Of a DNA stretch of 64,000 bases, positions 24,953 to 34,518 are shown in pieces; the first letter of the stretch is position 1; every line of letters begins with the position of its first letter. Source of the stretch: an uncultured Phascolarctobacterium sp. (GTDB lineage Bacteria > Bacillota > Negativicutes > Acidaminococcales > Acidaminococcaceae); assembly GCA_900757795.1 (NCBI GenBank), contig CAAEPE010000037.1:70296-134295 (forward strand), written 5' to 3'. The notes under the pieces were generated by a model. That model worked only from the letters and a program-made list of their open reading frames with translations. It searched no databases and had not been told where the DNA came from. The position numbers and the translations under genes are program-made.

Positions 24953-26062
24953 TTAGAATACTACGCGTACCGGCGTAACGATATAAGTATAATTTTCTTC
25001 TTTCTCGGAAGTAATGCATACAGGACTTAAAGAAGTGTTCATGGCTAAGGTTACTTCCTCAGAGTCGATATTTTTAAGAATATCCAAAATATATTTAGAA
25101 TTAAAGGCTACGTTTAAAGCGTCGCCTTCGGTAGCGCAGGCAATAACCTCGCGACCGGTTCCAATGTCCGGACTGCTGGAGGTAATTATCATTTCTTCTT
25201 GTTCAACGCTTATTTTTACGATGCTGTAATCGCCTTCGGTGGAAAACAGTGCTACTCGCTCTACTGCACCGGCTAATTCTTTAGCATTGACTTTACATTT
25301 AACAGCAAATTTTGCCGGAATTACCTTATTATAATCGGGGAATTTGCCTTCAATTAAGCGGGAAACAATTACTATATCATCAATAATAACCATGATTTGA
25401 TTATTAAGCAGAGAAATTTTTACTTCCTGCGGCATTTCGCTGGTTAAATTACGGGAAATTTCGTTTAAAACCTTGGAGGGAATAATCATGCTCATAGGCT
25501 CGTTAGTAGTTTGAGCTATGGCTTTTATCGCCAGACGATGAGTATTAGTACCGACAAAGGTCAATTTATCGTCTTTGCTTTCAACTAAAATACCGGTGAA
25601 TAAAGGACGTGCTTCGTCTGTGGAGCAAGAGAAAATAGTTTTTTTGATTAGCTCTTTAATTTTTTCGTCGGTAATAGTGATTGTTTTGTTACCGTCAAAG
25701 GTGGGAAATTTTGGATAATCATCCGCGTTCATTATAAGAAGCTGGAATTCAGAGCTTCCGGAGGTGAGCTTGATAGTATTATTTTCTGCATTTTGATTGA
25801 TAATTACTGTTTCGCTAGGTAATTTGCGTACTAATTCGGAAATATGTTTAGCAGAAACTACTATTTCCCCAGGTTCAGTAATTTCTGCATCAATAGTGCA
25901 GGAAATAGCCATGTTTAAATCCATAGCTTGAATTTCTAATTTATTTTCTTTAGTAAAAATATGGATACAAGAAAAAATAGGTGTGCTTGGTTTAGAAACG
26001 ATGGCTCTTTGAGCGGTTTGAATAGCTTTGCTAAGTTCGTTTGTATTGCAGGCAATTATCAT
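24953..26062 (-). CDS. dnaN: DNA polymerase III beta sliding clamp
   Basis: A 369-residue clamp with the three-fold repeated domain pattern and the typical C-terminus (YIVTPVRVVF; the family ends in M-P-V/T-R). Motifs include AKHISELVRKLP and GTNTHRLAIKAI. The start follows GGAGGA, and the gene lies 251 bases downstream of dnaA, with the origin in between. Confidence 0.96.
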   Translation of the reverse strand: MIIACNTNELSKAIQTAQRAIVSKPSTPIFSCIHIFTKENKLEIQAMDLNMAISCTIDAEITEPGEIVVSAKHISELVRKLPSETVIINQNAENNTIKLTSGSSEFQLLIMNADDYPKFPTFDGNKTITITDEKIKELIKKTIFSCSTDEARPLFTGILVESKDDKLTFVGTNTHRLAIKAIAQTTNEPMSMIIPSKVLNEISRNLTSEMPQEVKISLLNNQIMVIIDDIVIVSRLIEGKFPDYNKVIPAKFAVKCKVNAKELAGAVERVALFSTEGDYSIVKISVEQEEMIITSSSPDIGTGREVIACATEGDALNVAFNSKYILDILKNIDSEEVTLAMNTSLSPVCITSEKEENYTYIVTPVRVVF

Positions 26063-26198
26063 TTGTACACAGTCCTCCTTGGTTTTTATTACTTTAATAA
26101 TTTATAAAAAGTAGTCGACGTAGTAGTAATACATGTTAGTAATGTGGAAAAGTGTTTATAAGCGTTTATTGACGCTATTTTTCGTATGTATATAAGCT

Positions 26199-26310
26199 TG
26201 TGGATAAGCGGGAAATATTTTACACAGGTTTCACAGCTCAAAAATTTATCAACTGTAGGAAAAAGTTATACACAGTTTTTTGGTTAATTATCAACAGTTT
26301 TTGTGGATAA
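26199..26310. other. oriC: Replication origin, dnaA-dnaN spacer part (DnaA boxes)
   Basis: The 251-base AT-rich spacer has two perfect DnaA boxes read as TGTGGATAA (26199-26207 and 26302-26310), a TTATACACA (26266-26274) that fits TTATNCACA, and the near-match TTATCAACA (26288-26296). The change of gene direction and the surrounding gene set agree with an origin here. Confidence 0.85.
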
Positions 26311-26313
26311 CTT

Positions 26314-27687
26314 TTATTGACGTAAAATATCTATCATTTTCTGCAGTTCTGTTTGCAGATTTAAGTTGGTAGCTTTAGCCTTACTAATTTTTTCATAGGC
26401 GTGAATAACGGTGGTGTGATCACGTCCGCCAAATAGCTCGCCAATTTTTGGATAAGAGAGGTCTGCCAGCTCGCGACAGAGATACATGGCAATTTGACGT
26501 GGGTAAGCAATATTTTGCGTGCGCTTTTTGTTGAAAAGCTCTTCTTGCTTAATATTGTAATGTTCAGCTACAACCTTAGTGATACCTTCAAAGGTAATTA
26601 CGCGTGTTTTAACGGAGTTACCCATGTCTGCTAAAACCTTTTGGGCAGTTTCTACAGTGATTGGCATATCCATTAAGGAAGTATAGGCGACAATTTTGGT
26701 GTAGGCGCCCTCGATTTCACGGATATTAGTGGAGATGTTGGTAGCTAATAAGGTAATTACATCGTTGGGCAGTTGAATGTGGTCAGATTCTGCTTTAGTG
26801 CGTAAAATTGCCATACGCGTTTCTAAGTCCGGTGGCTGAATATCCGCTGTAAGACCTTGGTCAAAACGGGAGCGCAGACGATCTTCCAGTGTTTCGATTT
26901 CGCGGGGCGAACGGTCGCTGGAAATTATTATTTGCTTATTTGCGTCTTTTAAAGCGTTAAAGGTATGGAAAAATTCTACCTGTGTCTGTTCCTTGCCCTT
27001 TAGAAATTGAATATCGTCAATGATAAGGCAATCTATATTGCGGTATTTTTGACGAAAGGCTTCGGTGTTTTTATTTTGAATGGAGTTAATAATTTCGTTG
27101 GTGAATTTTTCGCTGGTAGTGTAAAGTACCTTCATACTGGGATTGTTTTGCTTAATGCGGTTGCCGATAGCGTGCATTAAGTGAGTTTTACCGAGACCTA
27201 CGCCTCCGTATAAAAACAGCGGATTGTAAGCATGAGCAGGATTATTGGCTACTGCTTTGGCAGCGGCGTGGGCAAAACGATTGGAATTGCCGATAACGAA
27301 GGTTTCAAAAACAAATTTAGGATTTAAATTGCTTTCGTCTATTTCCTGTTCCGAGGATTTTTCCGGAAAAAGCTCTTGCTGTTGAGTTTTCTGTGGATGC
27401 TGAGGGTAGGGCTCGCTAGCTTCAGTAATGCCGCTATTTATAGTTTCGATAAGCAGCTTAATATTTTTGCCCATAATGCCCGCGAGAATGCCTTCCAGAA
27501 CGGAGGCGTAGTTATCTTCTAAAAAATTTTTGAAGAAATCGCTTTTTACAGCGACTTTAAAATAATCGTCAGTAACTTCTAAAGGAATAATTGGCCGAAT
27601 CCAAGCGTTGAAGATTTTTTCGTTGGCTGATTCCTTAAATTTATCCTGGCATTTTACCCAGATTTCAGCTAAATCGTAGGAACTCAT
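26314..27687 (-). CDS. dnaA: Chromosomal replication initiator DnaA
   Basis: Initiator ATPase of 457 residues. Domain I begins MSSYDLAEIWVKCQDKF. The linker (about 85-120) is rich in Gln, Pro and Ser. The AAA+ domain has Walker A GGVGLGKTHLMHAIGN and Walker B CLIIDDIQFLKGK, and the DNA-binding domain ends with the box-recognition motif FGGRDHTTVIHAYEKI. I chose the ATG at 27687, preceded by AAAGGA, rather than the TTG or ATG further upstream (27708, 27696). DnaA boxes occur both downstream and upstream of the gene, as in Bacillus. Confidence 0.96.
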   Translation of the reverse strand: MSSYDLAEIWVKCQDKFKESANEKIFNAWIRPIIPLEVTDDYFKVAVKSDFFKNFLEDNYASVLEGILAGIMGKNIKLLIETINSGITEASEPYPQHPQKTQQQELFPEKSSEQEIDESNLNPKFVFETFVIGNSNRFAHAAAKAVANNPAHAYNPLFLYGGVGLGKTHLMHAIGNRIKQNNPSMKVLYTTSEKFTNEIINSIQNKNTEAFRQKYRNIDCLIIDDIQFLKGKEQTQVEFFHTFNALKDANKQIIISSDRSPREIETLEDRLRSRFDQGLTADIQPPDLETRMAILRTKAESDHIQLPNDVITLLATNISTNIREIEGAYTKIVAYTSLMDMPITVETAQKVLADMGNSVKTRVITFEGITKVVAEHYNIKQEELFNKKRTQNIAYPRQIAMYLCRELADLSYPKIGELFGGRDHTTVIHAYEKISKAKATNLNLQTELQKMIDILRQ

Positions 27688-27813
27688 AGGGAACATCCTT
27701 TCCTGCAATAATTTTATTAAAACAAAAACGACGACCTAGATGCTTGCAGTAGCTATTAAACGTCGTACATTGCTATTTTTTGCGAAAAATATTTACTTTA
27801 TATTTTAGCAGAC

Positions 27814-27822
27814 TGTGGATAA
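27814..27822. other. DnaA box upstream of dnaA (second part of a bipartite origin or autoregulation)
   Basis: A perfect TGTGGATAA in the AT-rich 27709-28037 spacer between dnaA and rpmH. The rest of this spacer holds the rpmH promoter and presumably the dnaA promoter; no further gene is seen. Confidence 0.75.
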
Positions 27823-27877
27823 CTTCGCAAATTTTCTAGAAAATTTCTTGAAAGCCCGAAAAATAGGCGTTTTCTAC

Positions 27878-27906
27878 TTGACTAAATTTTTTTTTTCCAA
27901 TATAAT
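27878..27906 (+). promoter_or_regulatory. Sigma-A promoter of the rpmH-rnpA operon
   Basis: TTGACT, 17-base spacer (with a ten-T run), TATAAT. It drives the plus-strand run starting with rpmH. Confidence 0.85.
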
Positions 27907-28037
27907 AACTTAGTAATACCTTGTACTGCGCCAAGTGTATGGTTTTGCGGCGTCAGGACGAGTAGCATACTTATTAGCTATCAATTCAAATACAAGGAAT
28001 TTGGTAAAATTTTCGGTGGATAAGGAGGGAATACTGA

Positions 28038-28172
28038 ATGAAACGTACTTTTCAACCTAACAATCTCAGAAGAAAAAGAACTCATGGTTTCAGAGAAAGA
28101 ATGAAAACTTTGGGCGGTCGTCAAGTTCTCAAAAGAAGACGTGCTAGAGGCAGAAAGAAATTGTCTGCATAA
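28038..28172 (+). CDS. rpmH: Ribosomal protein bL34
   Basis: A 44-residue, very basic protein: M-K-R-T-F-Q-P-N-N-L-R-R-K-R at the start and the usual R-R-R-A-R-G-R-K-K-L-S-A end. It lies behind TAAGGAGGG, at the conserved position beside dnaA and before rnpA. Confidence 0.97.
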   Translation: MKRTFQPNNLRRKRTHGFRERMKTLGGRQVLKRRRARGRKKLSA

Positions 28173-28180
28173 CATTATCA

Positions 28181-28208
28181 AATAGGCCGCGTAAGTGGCC
28201 TATTTTTT
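28181..28208 (+). terminator. Terminator between rpmH and rnpA
   Basis: The perfect eight-base arms AATAGGCC / GGCCTATT, an eight-base loop and a T-run probably reduce read-through, so that much more bL34 mRNA is made than rnpA mRNA. Confidence 0.8.
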
Positions 28209-28231
28209 CCATGCAGGCAGGAGTGCATTTA

Positions 28232-28591
28232 ATGCAGAACACAAAGTATACTTTAAAAAAATCTAATAAGCTGAAATCAAAAAAAAGTTTTCAGTTTGTT
28301 TATGGTAATGGACGTGCTGTTGTTGATCCCATGTCGGTTTTTTACATTTTGGCAGACCAAGGAGAGGATTTGAAGATTGGTTTGGCCGTAGGTAAAAAAT
28401 TAGGCTGTGCTGTGGTACGCAACAGAGTCAAGCGTGTGATGCGGGAGGTTTTCCGTATGCACAGCGCAGAGCTTAAAAAAGGGTATCATATAGTTTGGGT
28501 AGCCCGTCAAAAATTGACGAAGGCCGATTATAATACTTTTGAACGAGTTTTTTTAAGATTAGCAAAGAGAGCAGCTTTGCTACAGGAATAA
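28232..28591 (+). CDS. rnpA: Ribonuclease P protein component
   Basis: A 119-residue basic protein that binds the RNase P RNA in tRNA 5' maturation. The signature RNRVKRVMREVFR is intact, and LKSKKSFQFVYGNG and GLAVGKKLGCAV precede it. The ATG at 28232 is chosen because GCAGGAGTG lies just upstream; the ATG at 28211 would overlap that site. It is followed by yidD after 14 bases. Confidence 0.95.
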   Translation: MQNTKYTLKKSNKLKSKKSFQFVYGNGRAVVDPMSVFYILADQGEDLKIGLAVGKKLGCAVVRNRVKRVMREVFRMHSAELKKGYHIVWVARQKLTKADYNTFERVFLRLAKRAALLQE

Positions 28592-28605
28592 GGATCTGAA
28601 TATTT

Positions 28606-28815
28606 ATGAGCAGGTTACTGATTTTGTGTATAAGATTTTATCAAATCTTTATCTCGCCGTTGTTTCCGCCGACGTGTAGGTTTTATCCTACGTGTTCAGC
28701 CTATGCCATTGAGGCGATTCAAAAAAAAGGACCTGTGCAAGGATTATGGCTTGCTATTAAACGAATTTGTAAATGTCATCCCTTTCATCCGGGAGGCTAT
28801 GATCCGGTAGAATAA
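28606..28815 (+). CDS. yidD: Membrane protein insertion efficiency factor YidD
   Basis: A 69-residue protein with the family signature CRFYPTCSAYAIEAI, the GPVQGLWLAIKRICKCHPF segment and the G-G-Y-D-P-V end. It is peripheral to the inner membrane, assists YidC, and is encoded between rnpA and yidC as usual. Confidence 0.95.
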   Translation: MSRLLILCIRFYQIFISPLFPPTCRFYPTCSAYAIEAIQKKGPVQGLWLAIKRICKCHPFHPGGYDPVE

Positions 28816-28855
28816 TATTTTTGCGAACAACACTTTTGTATTAAGGAGTGATATC

Positions 28856-29482
28856 TTGGACTTTCTCAGCAATATCGTTCAGCAGGTAATTACCGTAATT
28901 TACAGCTTTTTGCAAGGCGTAGGCTTTCCTAATTACGGCGTAGCTATTATTATTATGACAATTTTAGTGAAGCTGATTTTGTATCCGCTTTCTAAAAAGC
29001 AGATTGAATCAACTAAAGCTATGATGGAAATTCAACCAAAGATGAAAGCCATTCAGGAGAAATATAAAAACGACAAGCAGCGTTTGAATATGGAATTGGC
29101 TAATCTTTATAAAAGTGAAGGTGTAAATCCTTTGGCAGGCTGCCTGCCTTTGATTGTGCAAATGCCGATTATGATTGGTATTTTCTATGGTATTCGCGAT
29201 TTTCATTACGAAGGTTCTGCTTCTTTCCTGTGGATGCAAAGCATTTCTAATCCTGATCCGACCTATATTCTGCCGATTTTATCTGCTTTGACGACTTTTA
29301 TTCAATCTAAACAGACTATGCCTGATACCGGCAATCCGCAAAATAAAATGATGCTGTATTTTATGCCTTTATTCATTGGCTATATCAGCTTAAGCTTCCC
29401 GGCAGGCTTGGTACTGTATTGGGTAGTGATGAATATTATGCAAATCAGTCAGCAGTTTATGATGGAAAAAGCAAAAAAATAG
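28856..29482 (+). CDS. yidC: YidC/Oxa1 family membrane protein insertase
   Basis: A 208-residue insertase with about five membrane segments: NYGVAIIIMTILVKLILYPL (the conserved first core helix with its Arg/Lys-facing region), then GCLPLIVQMPIMIGIFYGI and FPAGLVLYWVVMNIMQI. It is the short Oxa1/SpoIIIJ type, lacking the large periplasmic domain of proteobacterial YidC and with no lipoprotein signal. The start is a TTG with AAGGAG seven bases upstream. It is in operon with yidD and jag. Confidence 0.93.
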   Translation: MDFLSNIVQQVITVIYSFLQGVGFPNYGVAIIIMTILVKLILYPLSKKQIESTKAMMEIQPKMKAIQEKYKNDKQRLNMELANLYKSEGVNPLAGCLPLIVQMPIMIGIFYGIRDFHYEGSASFLWMQSISNPDPTYILPILSALTTFIQSKQTMPDTGNPQNKMMLYFMPLFIGYISLSFPAGLVLYWVVMNIMQISQQFMMEKAKK

Positions 29483-29504
29483 GAACCAGTGAGGAGTGAG
29501 ATAG

Positions 29505-30410
29505 ATGGCTTTTATTGAAAAGAAAGGTAAAAGCGTAGAAGAAGCTGTTGCAGAAGCCTTAAAAGCTTTGAATGTAACTCGTGACCAAGTTGAAATAGAA
29601 ATTTTAGAAGAAAGCAAAAAAGGCTTTTTGGGATTTTTCGGTAAGGACGCTAAGGTGCGCGTAACCGTTAAGGAAGCTGCCGAGGCTGTGAAAACCGCCG
29701 AAGCCGCTGCTGAAAAAACTTTCAGCGAAGCAACCTCCGATGTTGCTAAAGCTGTGAAGGAAGCAGCTACTATTGCTGTAAGCAGCGTTTCTAAAAAAAC
29801 TGACGAAATTAAAGAGCAGGCTGCAGATGCTGCTGAAGAATTGGGCAAAAAAGCTGCTGCTGCCAAGGATCAGGTTGTTGATTCCGCAATTTCTTCCTTG
29901 GAATCCTTAAAGAGCGAGCGTCCAGTGCGCGAGCCTCGCAAATATGCTGTTAACGACGAATCTGTTACCGCCGCTAAGGATTTTTTGCAAAAAGTATTTA
30001 ACGCTATGAAAATTGATGTTGTCATGGAAAAGTTTATCAATAAAAATGACGGCAGCGTAACCTTTAAGCTTCATGGCGACGATATGGGTATTTTGATTGG
30101 CAAGCATGGTCAAACCTTGGACAGTCTGCAATATTTGACTAATTTAGTTGCCAATAAAACCAGCGCCGAGCGCGTGCGCGTAATTATTGATGTGGAGGAT
30201 TACCGTGACCGCCGCATTGAAACCTTAACTCGTTTGGCAATTCGTTTGGCAGATAAAGTAAAACGCACTGGTGAACGCGTGGCTTTAGAGCCTATGAATC
30301 CGAATGAACGTAAGATTATCCATATGGCCCTGCAGGGCGATCGCCGGGTTACGACCCTTAGCGAGGGCGATGATCCGTACCGTCATGTAGTAATTGAATT
30401 GAAAAAATAA
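29505..30410 (+). CDS. jag: Jag/KhpB RNA-binding protein
   Basis: A 301-residue cytoplasmic RNA-binding protein. The Jag N-terminal domain (1-52) ends GFLGFFGKDAKVRV. A long Ala/Glu/Lys-rich linker (about 55-130) follows and is longer than in many homologues. The KH domain has GILIGKHGQTLDSLQYL near 205 and the R3H domain ends the protein (EPMNPNERKIIHMAL). The family regulates cell-wall synthesis and division through RNA with KhpA. It follows yidC, its usual neighbour. Confidence 0.93.
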   Translation: MAFIEKKGKSVEEAVAEALKALNVTRDQVEIEILEESKKGFLGFFGKDAKVRVTVKEAAEAVKTAEAAAEKTFSEATSDVAKAVKEAATIAVSSVSKKTDEIKEQAADAAEELGKKAAAAKDQVVDSAISSLESLKSERPVREPRKYAVNDESVTAAKDFLQKVFNAMKIDVVMEKFINKNDGSVTFKLHGDDMGILIGKHGQTLDSLQYLTNLVANKTSAERVRVIIDVEDYRDRRIETLTRLAIRLADKVKRTGERVALEPMNPNERKIIHMALQGDRRVTTLSEGDDPYRHVVIELKK

Positions 30411-30415
30411 CATTT

Positions 30416-30452
30416 ATAACCCAGTACTTAGCCTACTGGGTTATATTTATTC
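30416..30452 (+). terminator. Terminator after jag
   Basis: The perfect 11-base arms ATAACCCAGTA / TACTGGGTTAT, a seven-base loop, and a modest T-rich tail. Confidence 0.75.
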
Positions 30453-30494
30453 TGAGACGAAGAAATTTTAGTGATTGAGGAAAGGAGGGCGCAG

Positions 30495-31874
30495 ATGGCA
30501 GAGGAAACAATCAGCGCGGTTATTACTGCTTTAGGCGAAGGAGCCGTAGGTATAGTGCGCATCAGCGGCGAAAATGCTTTAGCCGTAGGCGAAAGCTTAT
30601 TTAAAGCAGCTTCCGGTAAAAAATTAGCAGATTATCCTGTAAACACTATGGTTTACGGCCATGTTTATGATATAGACGGCAGTTTGGTAGACGAGGTTTT
30701 GGCTGTTTTTATGCGCGGACCTCGTTCTTATACGGCAGAGGATGTAGTAGAAATCCAGTGTCATGGCGGTTTGCAGTCCTTGAAGAAAATCTTGACTTTG
30801 ACTTATGAAGCAGGAGCGCGTCCCGCAGAAGCAGGCGAATTTACGAAGCGCGCTTTTTTAAACGGGCGCATAGATTTAACGCAGGCGGAGGCAGTTATGG
30901 ATATTATCCGCTCCCGCAGCGAAGCGAGTTTGAAGCTGGCAGCGCGCCAGCAGCAGGGACAGCTGGCCAATGAGCTGCGCAGCCAGCGGCACGATTTAGT
31001 AGATGTAGTAGTAAATTTAGAAGCTGTCATTGATTATCCGGAGGAGGATATAGAGGATGTAACCTATGGCCGCGTGCAGAAAAGTATTAATAAAAGCTGT
31101 GAAGCTATTCATAAGCTTTTAGCTCACGCGCATACAGGAAAAATTTTGCGCGAGGGCCTGCGCACAGCCATTGTGGGTAAGCCTAACGTGGGTAAATCCA
31201 GTCTGCTGAACGCGCTTTTAAAAGAGGATAGAGCTATTGTTTCGCAATATGCCGGTACTACCCGCGATGTAATTGAAGAACAGCTTTTGTTAGACGGTGT
31301 GCCTTTGGTTTTGGCTGATACGGCTGGCATTCGCAGCACCGAGGATTTTGTAGAAAAAATCGGCGTGGAAAAAAGCCGCCAGCTTTTACAGGAAGCAGAG
31401 CTGGTAATTTGTGTTGTGGATGGCAGCGAAGGCTTAACGGCAGAGGATGAATCTATTTTAGCGGCCGCAGCCGATAAGCCTTGCATAATTATCGTCAACA
31501 AAAGCGATTTAGGTTTAGCTGTGGATTTAGAGGCTTTGCGTAAGCGTTTTGGCGAGGATAAGGTATTGACGCTTTCGGCGAAAACTTTAACCGGCGTAGA
31601 AGCCTTTAGCGCTTGGTTGAAAAATTATGTTTATGGCAGTGAAGGCGCGTTAAGCGAAGGAGCGTATGTGCAGAATGCTCGTCAGGAGCAGCTATTGCGC
31701 CAGGCATATAGCTATTTACGGGACGCAGGTGAGGCAGCTGATAATATGCTGCCCTATGACTGCATTGTAATAGATGTGCGCAATGCCATTGATCTTTTAG
31801 GCGAAATAACCGGTGATATAGTGCAGGATGAAATTATTAACGAAATTTTTTCTCGCTTTTGTATCGGCAAATAA
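30495..31874 (+). CDS. mnmE: tRNA modification GTPase MnmE
   Basis: With MnmG it makes the 5-carboxymethylaminomethyl group on wobble uridine 34. The 459-residue protein has the N-terminal folate-type domain (ISAVITALGEGAVGIVRISG), the G1 motif GKPNVGKSSLLNALL, G3 DTAG, G4 NKSD, and the C-terminal CIGK whose cysteine is conserved. The ATG at 30495 follows AAAGGAGGG; the GTG at 30471 has no site. Confidence 0.96.
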   Translation: MAEETISAVITALGEGAVGIVRISGENALAVGESLFKAASGKKLADYPVNTMVYGHVYDIDGSLVDEVLAVFMRGPRSYTAEDVVEIQCHGGLQSLKKILTLTYEAGARPAEAGEFTKRAFLNGRIDLTQAEAVMDIIRSRSEASLKLAARQQQGQLANELRSQRHDLVDVVVNLEAVIDYPEEDIEDVTYGRVQKSINKSCEAIHKLLAHAHTGKILREGLRTAIVGKPNVGKSSLLNALLKEDRAIVSQYAGTTRDVIEEQLLLDGVPLVLADTAGIRSTEDFVEKIGVEKSRQLLQEAELVICVVDGSEGLTAEDESILAAAADKPCIIIVNKSDLGLAVDLEALRKRFGEDKVLTLSAKTLTGVEAFSAWLKNYVYGSEGALSEGAYVQNARQEQLLRQAYSYLRDAGEAADNMLPYDCIVIDVRNAIDLLGEITGDIVQDEIINEIFSRFCIGK

Positions 31875-31907
31875 ATTTAGAAATTTTACTACGGAAAGAG
31901 ATAAATT

Positions 31908-33791
31908 ATGAGTTACATTACAGATTCTTTTGACGTAATTGTTATAGGTGCAGGACACGCAGGTGTAGAAGCAGCGCTGGCTGCTGCGCGTTTAGGCGGC
32001 AAAACCTTGCTGGCTACGCTTTCTTTGGATAACGTGGCTTTAATGCCCTGCAATCCATCTATCGGCGGGCCTGCTAAGGGTCATTTGGTACGCGAGATAG
32101 ACGCTTTAGGCGGTCAAATGGGTATCAGCGCCGATTTGGCGTGTATTCAAATGCGCCTGTTAAATACCGGCAAAGGCTACGCCGTGCATGCGTTACGCGG
32201 ACAAGAAGATAAGCCCTATTATCATACCTTAATGAAAAAAATTGTTGAGGATCAGGATAATTTGGAATTAAAGCAGCTGATGATTGATAAGGTGCTGGTA
32301 GAAAATGGTCAAGTAGTAGGCGTAGAAGCGGAAACCGGCGAAATTTTTGAAGCTAAATGCGTAATTTTAGCAACAGGCACTTATTTGCGCGGACGTATTG
32401 TTTATGGTCAGGTAAATTATGAATGCGGGCCCAACGGTTTGCGCAGCGCGCAAAAGCTTTCTGCGTCGCTGTTGGAGCACGGTGTGGAGCTGATGCGTTT
32501 TAAAACAGGCACGCCCGCCCGCATTGACAGCCGCAGTATTGATTACAGCAAAATGGAGCCGCAATATGGCGACGAAGAGGTGCGCAATTTTTCGTTTATC
32601 AGCGATATTAAAACCAGAGAACAAGTTCCTTGTTATTTGACTTATACTAATGCCGCAACCCATAAAATTATTCGCGATAATCTGCATTTATCAGGCATGT
32701 TTAACGGCATGATTGAGGGCGTGGGGCCGCGCTATTGTCCGTCCATCGAGTCTAAGCTGGTGCGCTTTGCCGATAAGGAACGTCATCAATTGTTTATCGA
32801 GCCTGAGGGACGCAGTACCAATGAAATGTATGTGCAGGGCATGAGCTCGTCCCTGCCCGCGCATATTCAGCTGCAGTTTATGCGTACTATTCCCGGTTTG
32901 GAAAATTGCAAGATGATGCGCGCCGGTTACGCTATTGACTATGATTGCTTAAATCCTTTGCAGCTGAAATATTCTTTGGAGCATAAAGCTATCAGCGGAC
33001 TTTTCAGTGCCGGTCAGTCCAACGGCACCAGCGGTTATGAAGAAGCTGCGGCGCAGGGCTTAATGGCTGGTATTAACGCTATGCGCAAAATTCAAGGTCA
33101 GGAGCCGCTGGTTTTGCGTCGAGATGAGGCTTATATCGGCGTTTTGATTGACGACCTTGTAACCAAAGGCACCAACGAGCCTTATCGTATGATGACTTCA
33201 AGAGCAGAATATCGTTTGCTGCTGCGTCAGGATAACGCAGATTTGCGCTTAACGGAAAAAGGGCGGCAAATTGGTTTAGTAAATGACGAACGTTATGCTC
33301 GCTTTACCGAAAAGCACACGGCTGTTGAACGTACTATCAGCGAGCTGAAAAAAAATAATATTGCTCCCAGTGAAGAAAATAACGCAAAGCTTACGGTTAT
33401 GGGCAGCACTGCTTTACGCACAGGAACTAATATTTTAGATTTGCTGCGCCGTAAAGAAATTACTTATGATAAACTAAAGCAGGCCTTTGACTTGCCGCAG
33501 CTCACACCGCAGGTTGCAGAGCAGATAGAAATTTTTGCCAAGTACGAAGGTTATATTGCAAAACAGCGTCAGGAAGTGGAACGCTTTATGAAGCTGGAAA
33601 ATAAACGTCTGCCGGAAGCTATTGATTACCGCGCCATTAAAGAATTGTCCAGCGAGGCGGCAGAAAAACTGGACAAGGTGCGTCCGCTAAATATAGGCCA
33701 GGCTTCTCGTATCAGCGGCGTTTCTCCTGCCGATGTCAGCGTGCTGATGATTGCCTTGGAGCTAAAACGCAGAAAGGAGCAGGACGAATGA
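31908..33791 (+). CDS. mnmG: tRNA uridine-5-carboxymethylaminomethyl modification enzyme MnmG
   Basis: The FAD-binding partner of MnmE, 627 residues (normal length). The N-terminal FAD site is VIVIGAGHAGVEAALAAARLG, followed by CNPSIGGPAKGHLVREIDALGG; FSAGQSNGTSGYEEAAAQG closes the site. It lies 33 bases after mnmE and its stop overlaps the rsmG start (ATGA). Confidence 0.97.
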   Translation: MSYITDSFDVIVIGAGHAGVEAALAAARLGGKTLLATLSLDNVALMPCNPSIGGPAKGHLVREIDALGGQMGISADLACIQMRLLNTGKGYAVHALRGQEDKPYYHTLMKKIVEDQDNLELKQLMIDKVLVENGQVVGVEAETGEIFEAKCVILATGTYLRGRIVYGQVNYECGPNGLRSAQKLSASLLEHGVELMRFKTGTPARIDSRSIDYSKMEPQYGDEEVRNFSFISDIKTREQVPCYLTYTNAATHKIIRDNLHLSGMFNGMIEGVGPRYCPSIESKLVRFADKERHQLFIEPEGRSTNEMYVQGMSSSLPAHIQLQFMRTIPGLENCKMMRAGYAIDYDCLNPLQLKYSLEHKAISGLFSAGQSNGTSGYEEAAAQGLMAGINAMRKIQGQEPLVLRRDEAYIGVLIDDLVTKGTNEPYRMMTSRAEYRLLLRQDNADLRLTEKGRQIGLVNDERYARFTEKHTAVERTISELKKNNIAPSEENNAKLTVMGSTALRTGTNILDLLRRKEITYDKLKQAFDLPQLTPQVAEQIEIFAKYEGYIAKQRQEVERFMKLENKRLPEAIDYRAIKELSSEAAEKLDKVRPLNIGQASRISGVSPADVSVLMIALELKRRKEQDE

Positions 33792-34507
33792 CATTTACGG
33801 AAATTTTAGCTGCTCGCGGTGCGGAGGCCGGCCTGCGTTTTAGTGAATTACAGCTAAAGCAATTTAATCGTTATTACGAAATGCTGATAGAAACCAATAA
33901 AGTGATGAATCTGACTGCCATTACCGAACCGGAGGACGTTGCTGTCAAGCATATGATAGATAGTCTGCTGGCTTATGATAAAGAAATGGCTGGTAAAATT
34001 TTGGCTGACATAGGCACTGGCGCAGGTTTTCCCGGTGTTCCTTTAAAAATTTACTGCCCGGAGCTTAAAGTCGTGCTGATAGATTCGTTAGGTAAGCGTT
34101 TAAATTTTTTACAGCAAGTGATTGACGCTTTGGCGTTAAAGGATATTCGCTGCGAGCATCTGCGGGCAGAGGATGCGGGACGCAATAAACAGCATCGAGA
34201 GAAATATGATTTTGTTACGGCGCGCGCCGTAGCCCGCTTGAGCGTACTCTCTGAATATTGCTTGCCTTTAGCTAAAAAAGGCGGTCAGTTTATCGCTTTA
34301 AAAGGCAGTAAATATGCGGAAGAAATTACCGAGGGTACGGAGGCTGTCAAAATACTGGGCGGCAAAATTGTTAGCGCCGAGCCGGTAAAACTGCCGGGAC
34401 TCGACGATGGACGTGCTATAATTAAAATCAACAAAATCAAAACTACACCGGCACAGTATCCGCGTAAGGCTGGTACGCCGGAAAAGCAGCCCTTAGGCAG
34501 CAAATAG
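33788..34507 (+). CDS. rsmG: 16S rRNA (guanine-527-N7) methyltransferase
   Basis: A 239-residue SAM-dependent enzyme with the motif I segment ADIGTGAGFPGVPLKI, the N-terminal YYEMLIETNKVMNLTAI and FVTARAVARLSVLSEYCLPL. Its start overlaps the mnmG stop by four bases, and it is followed 11 bases later by noc. The last 20 residues are a hydrophilic tail. Confidence 0.95.
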   Translation: MTFTEILAARGAEAGLRFSELQLKQFNRYYEMLIETNKVMNLTAITEPEDVAVKHMIDSLLAYDKEMAGKILADIGTGAGFPGVPLKIYCPELKVVLIDSLGKRLNFLQQVIDALALKDIRCEHLRAEDAGRNKQHREKYDFVTARAVARLSVLSEYCLPLAKKGGQFIALKGSKYAEEITEGTEAVKILGGKIVSAEPVKLPGLDDGRAIIKINKIKTTPAQYPRKAGTPEKQPLGSK

Positions 34508-34518
34508 GGGGAGAGAGC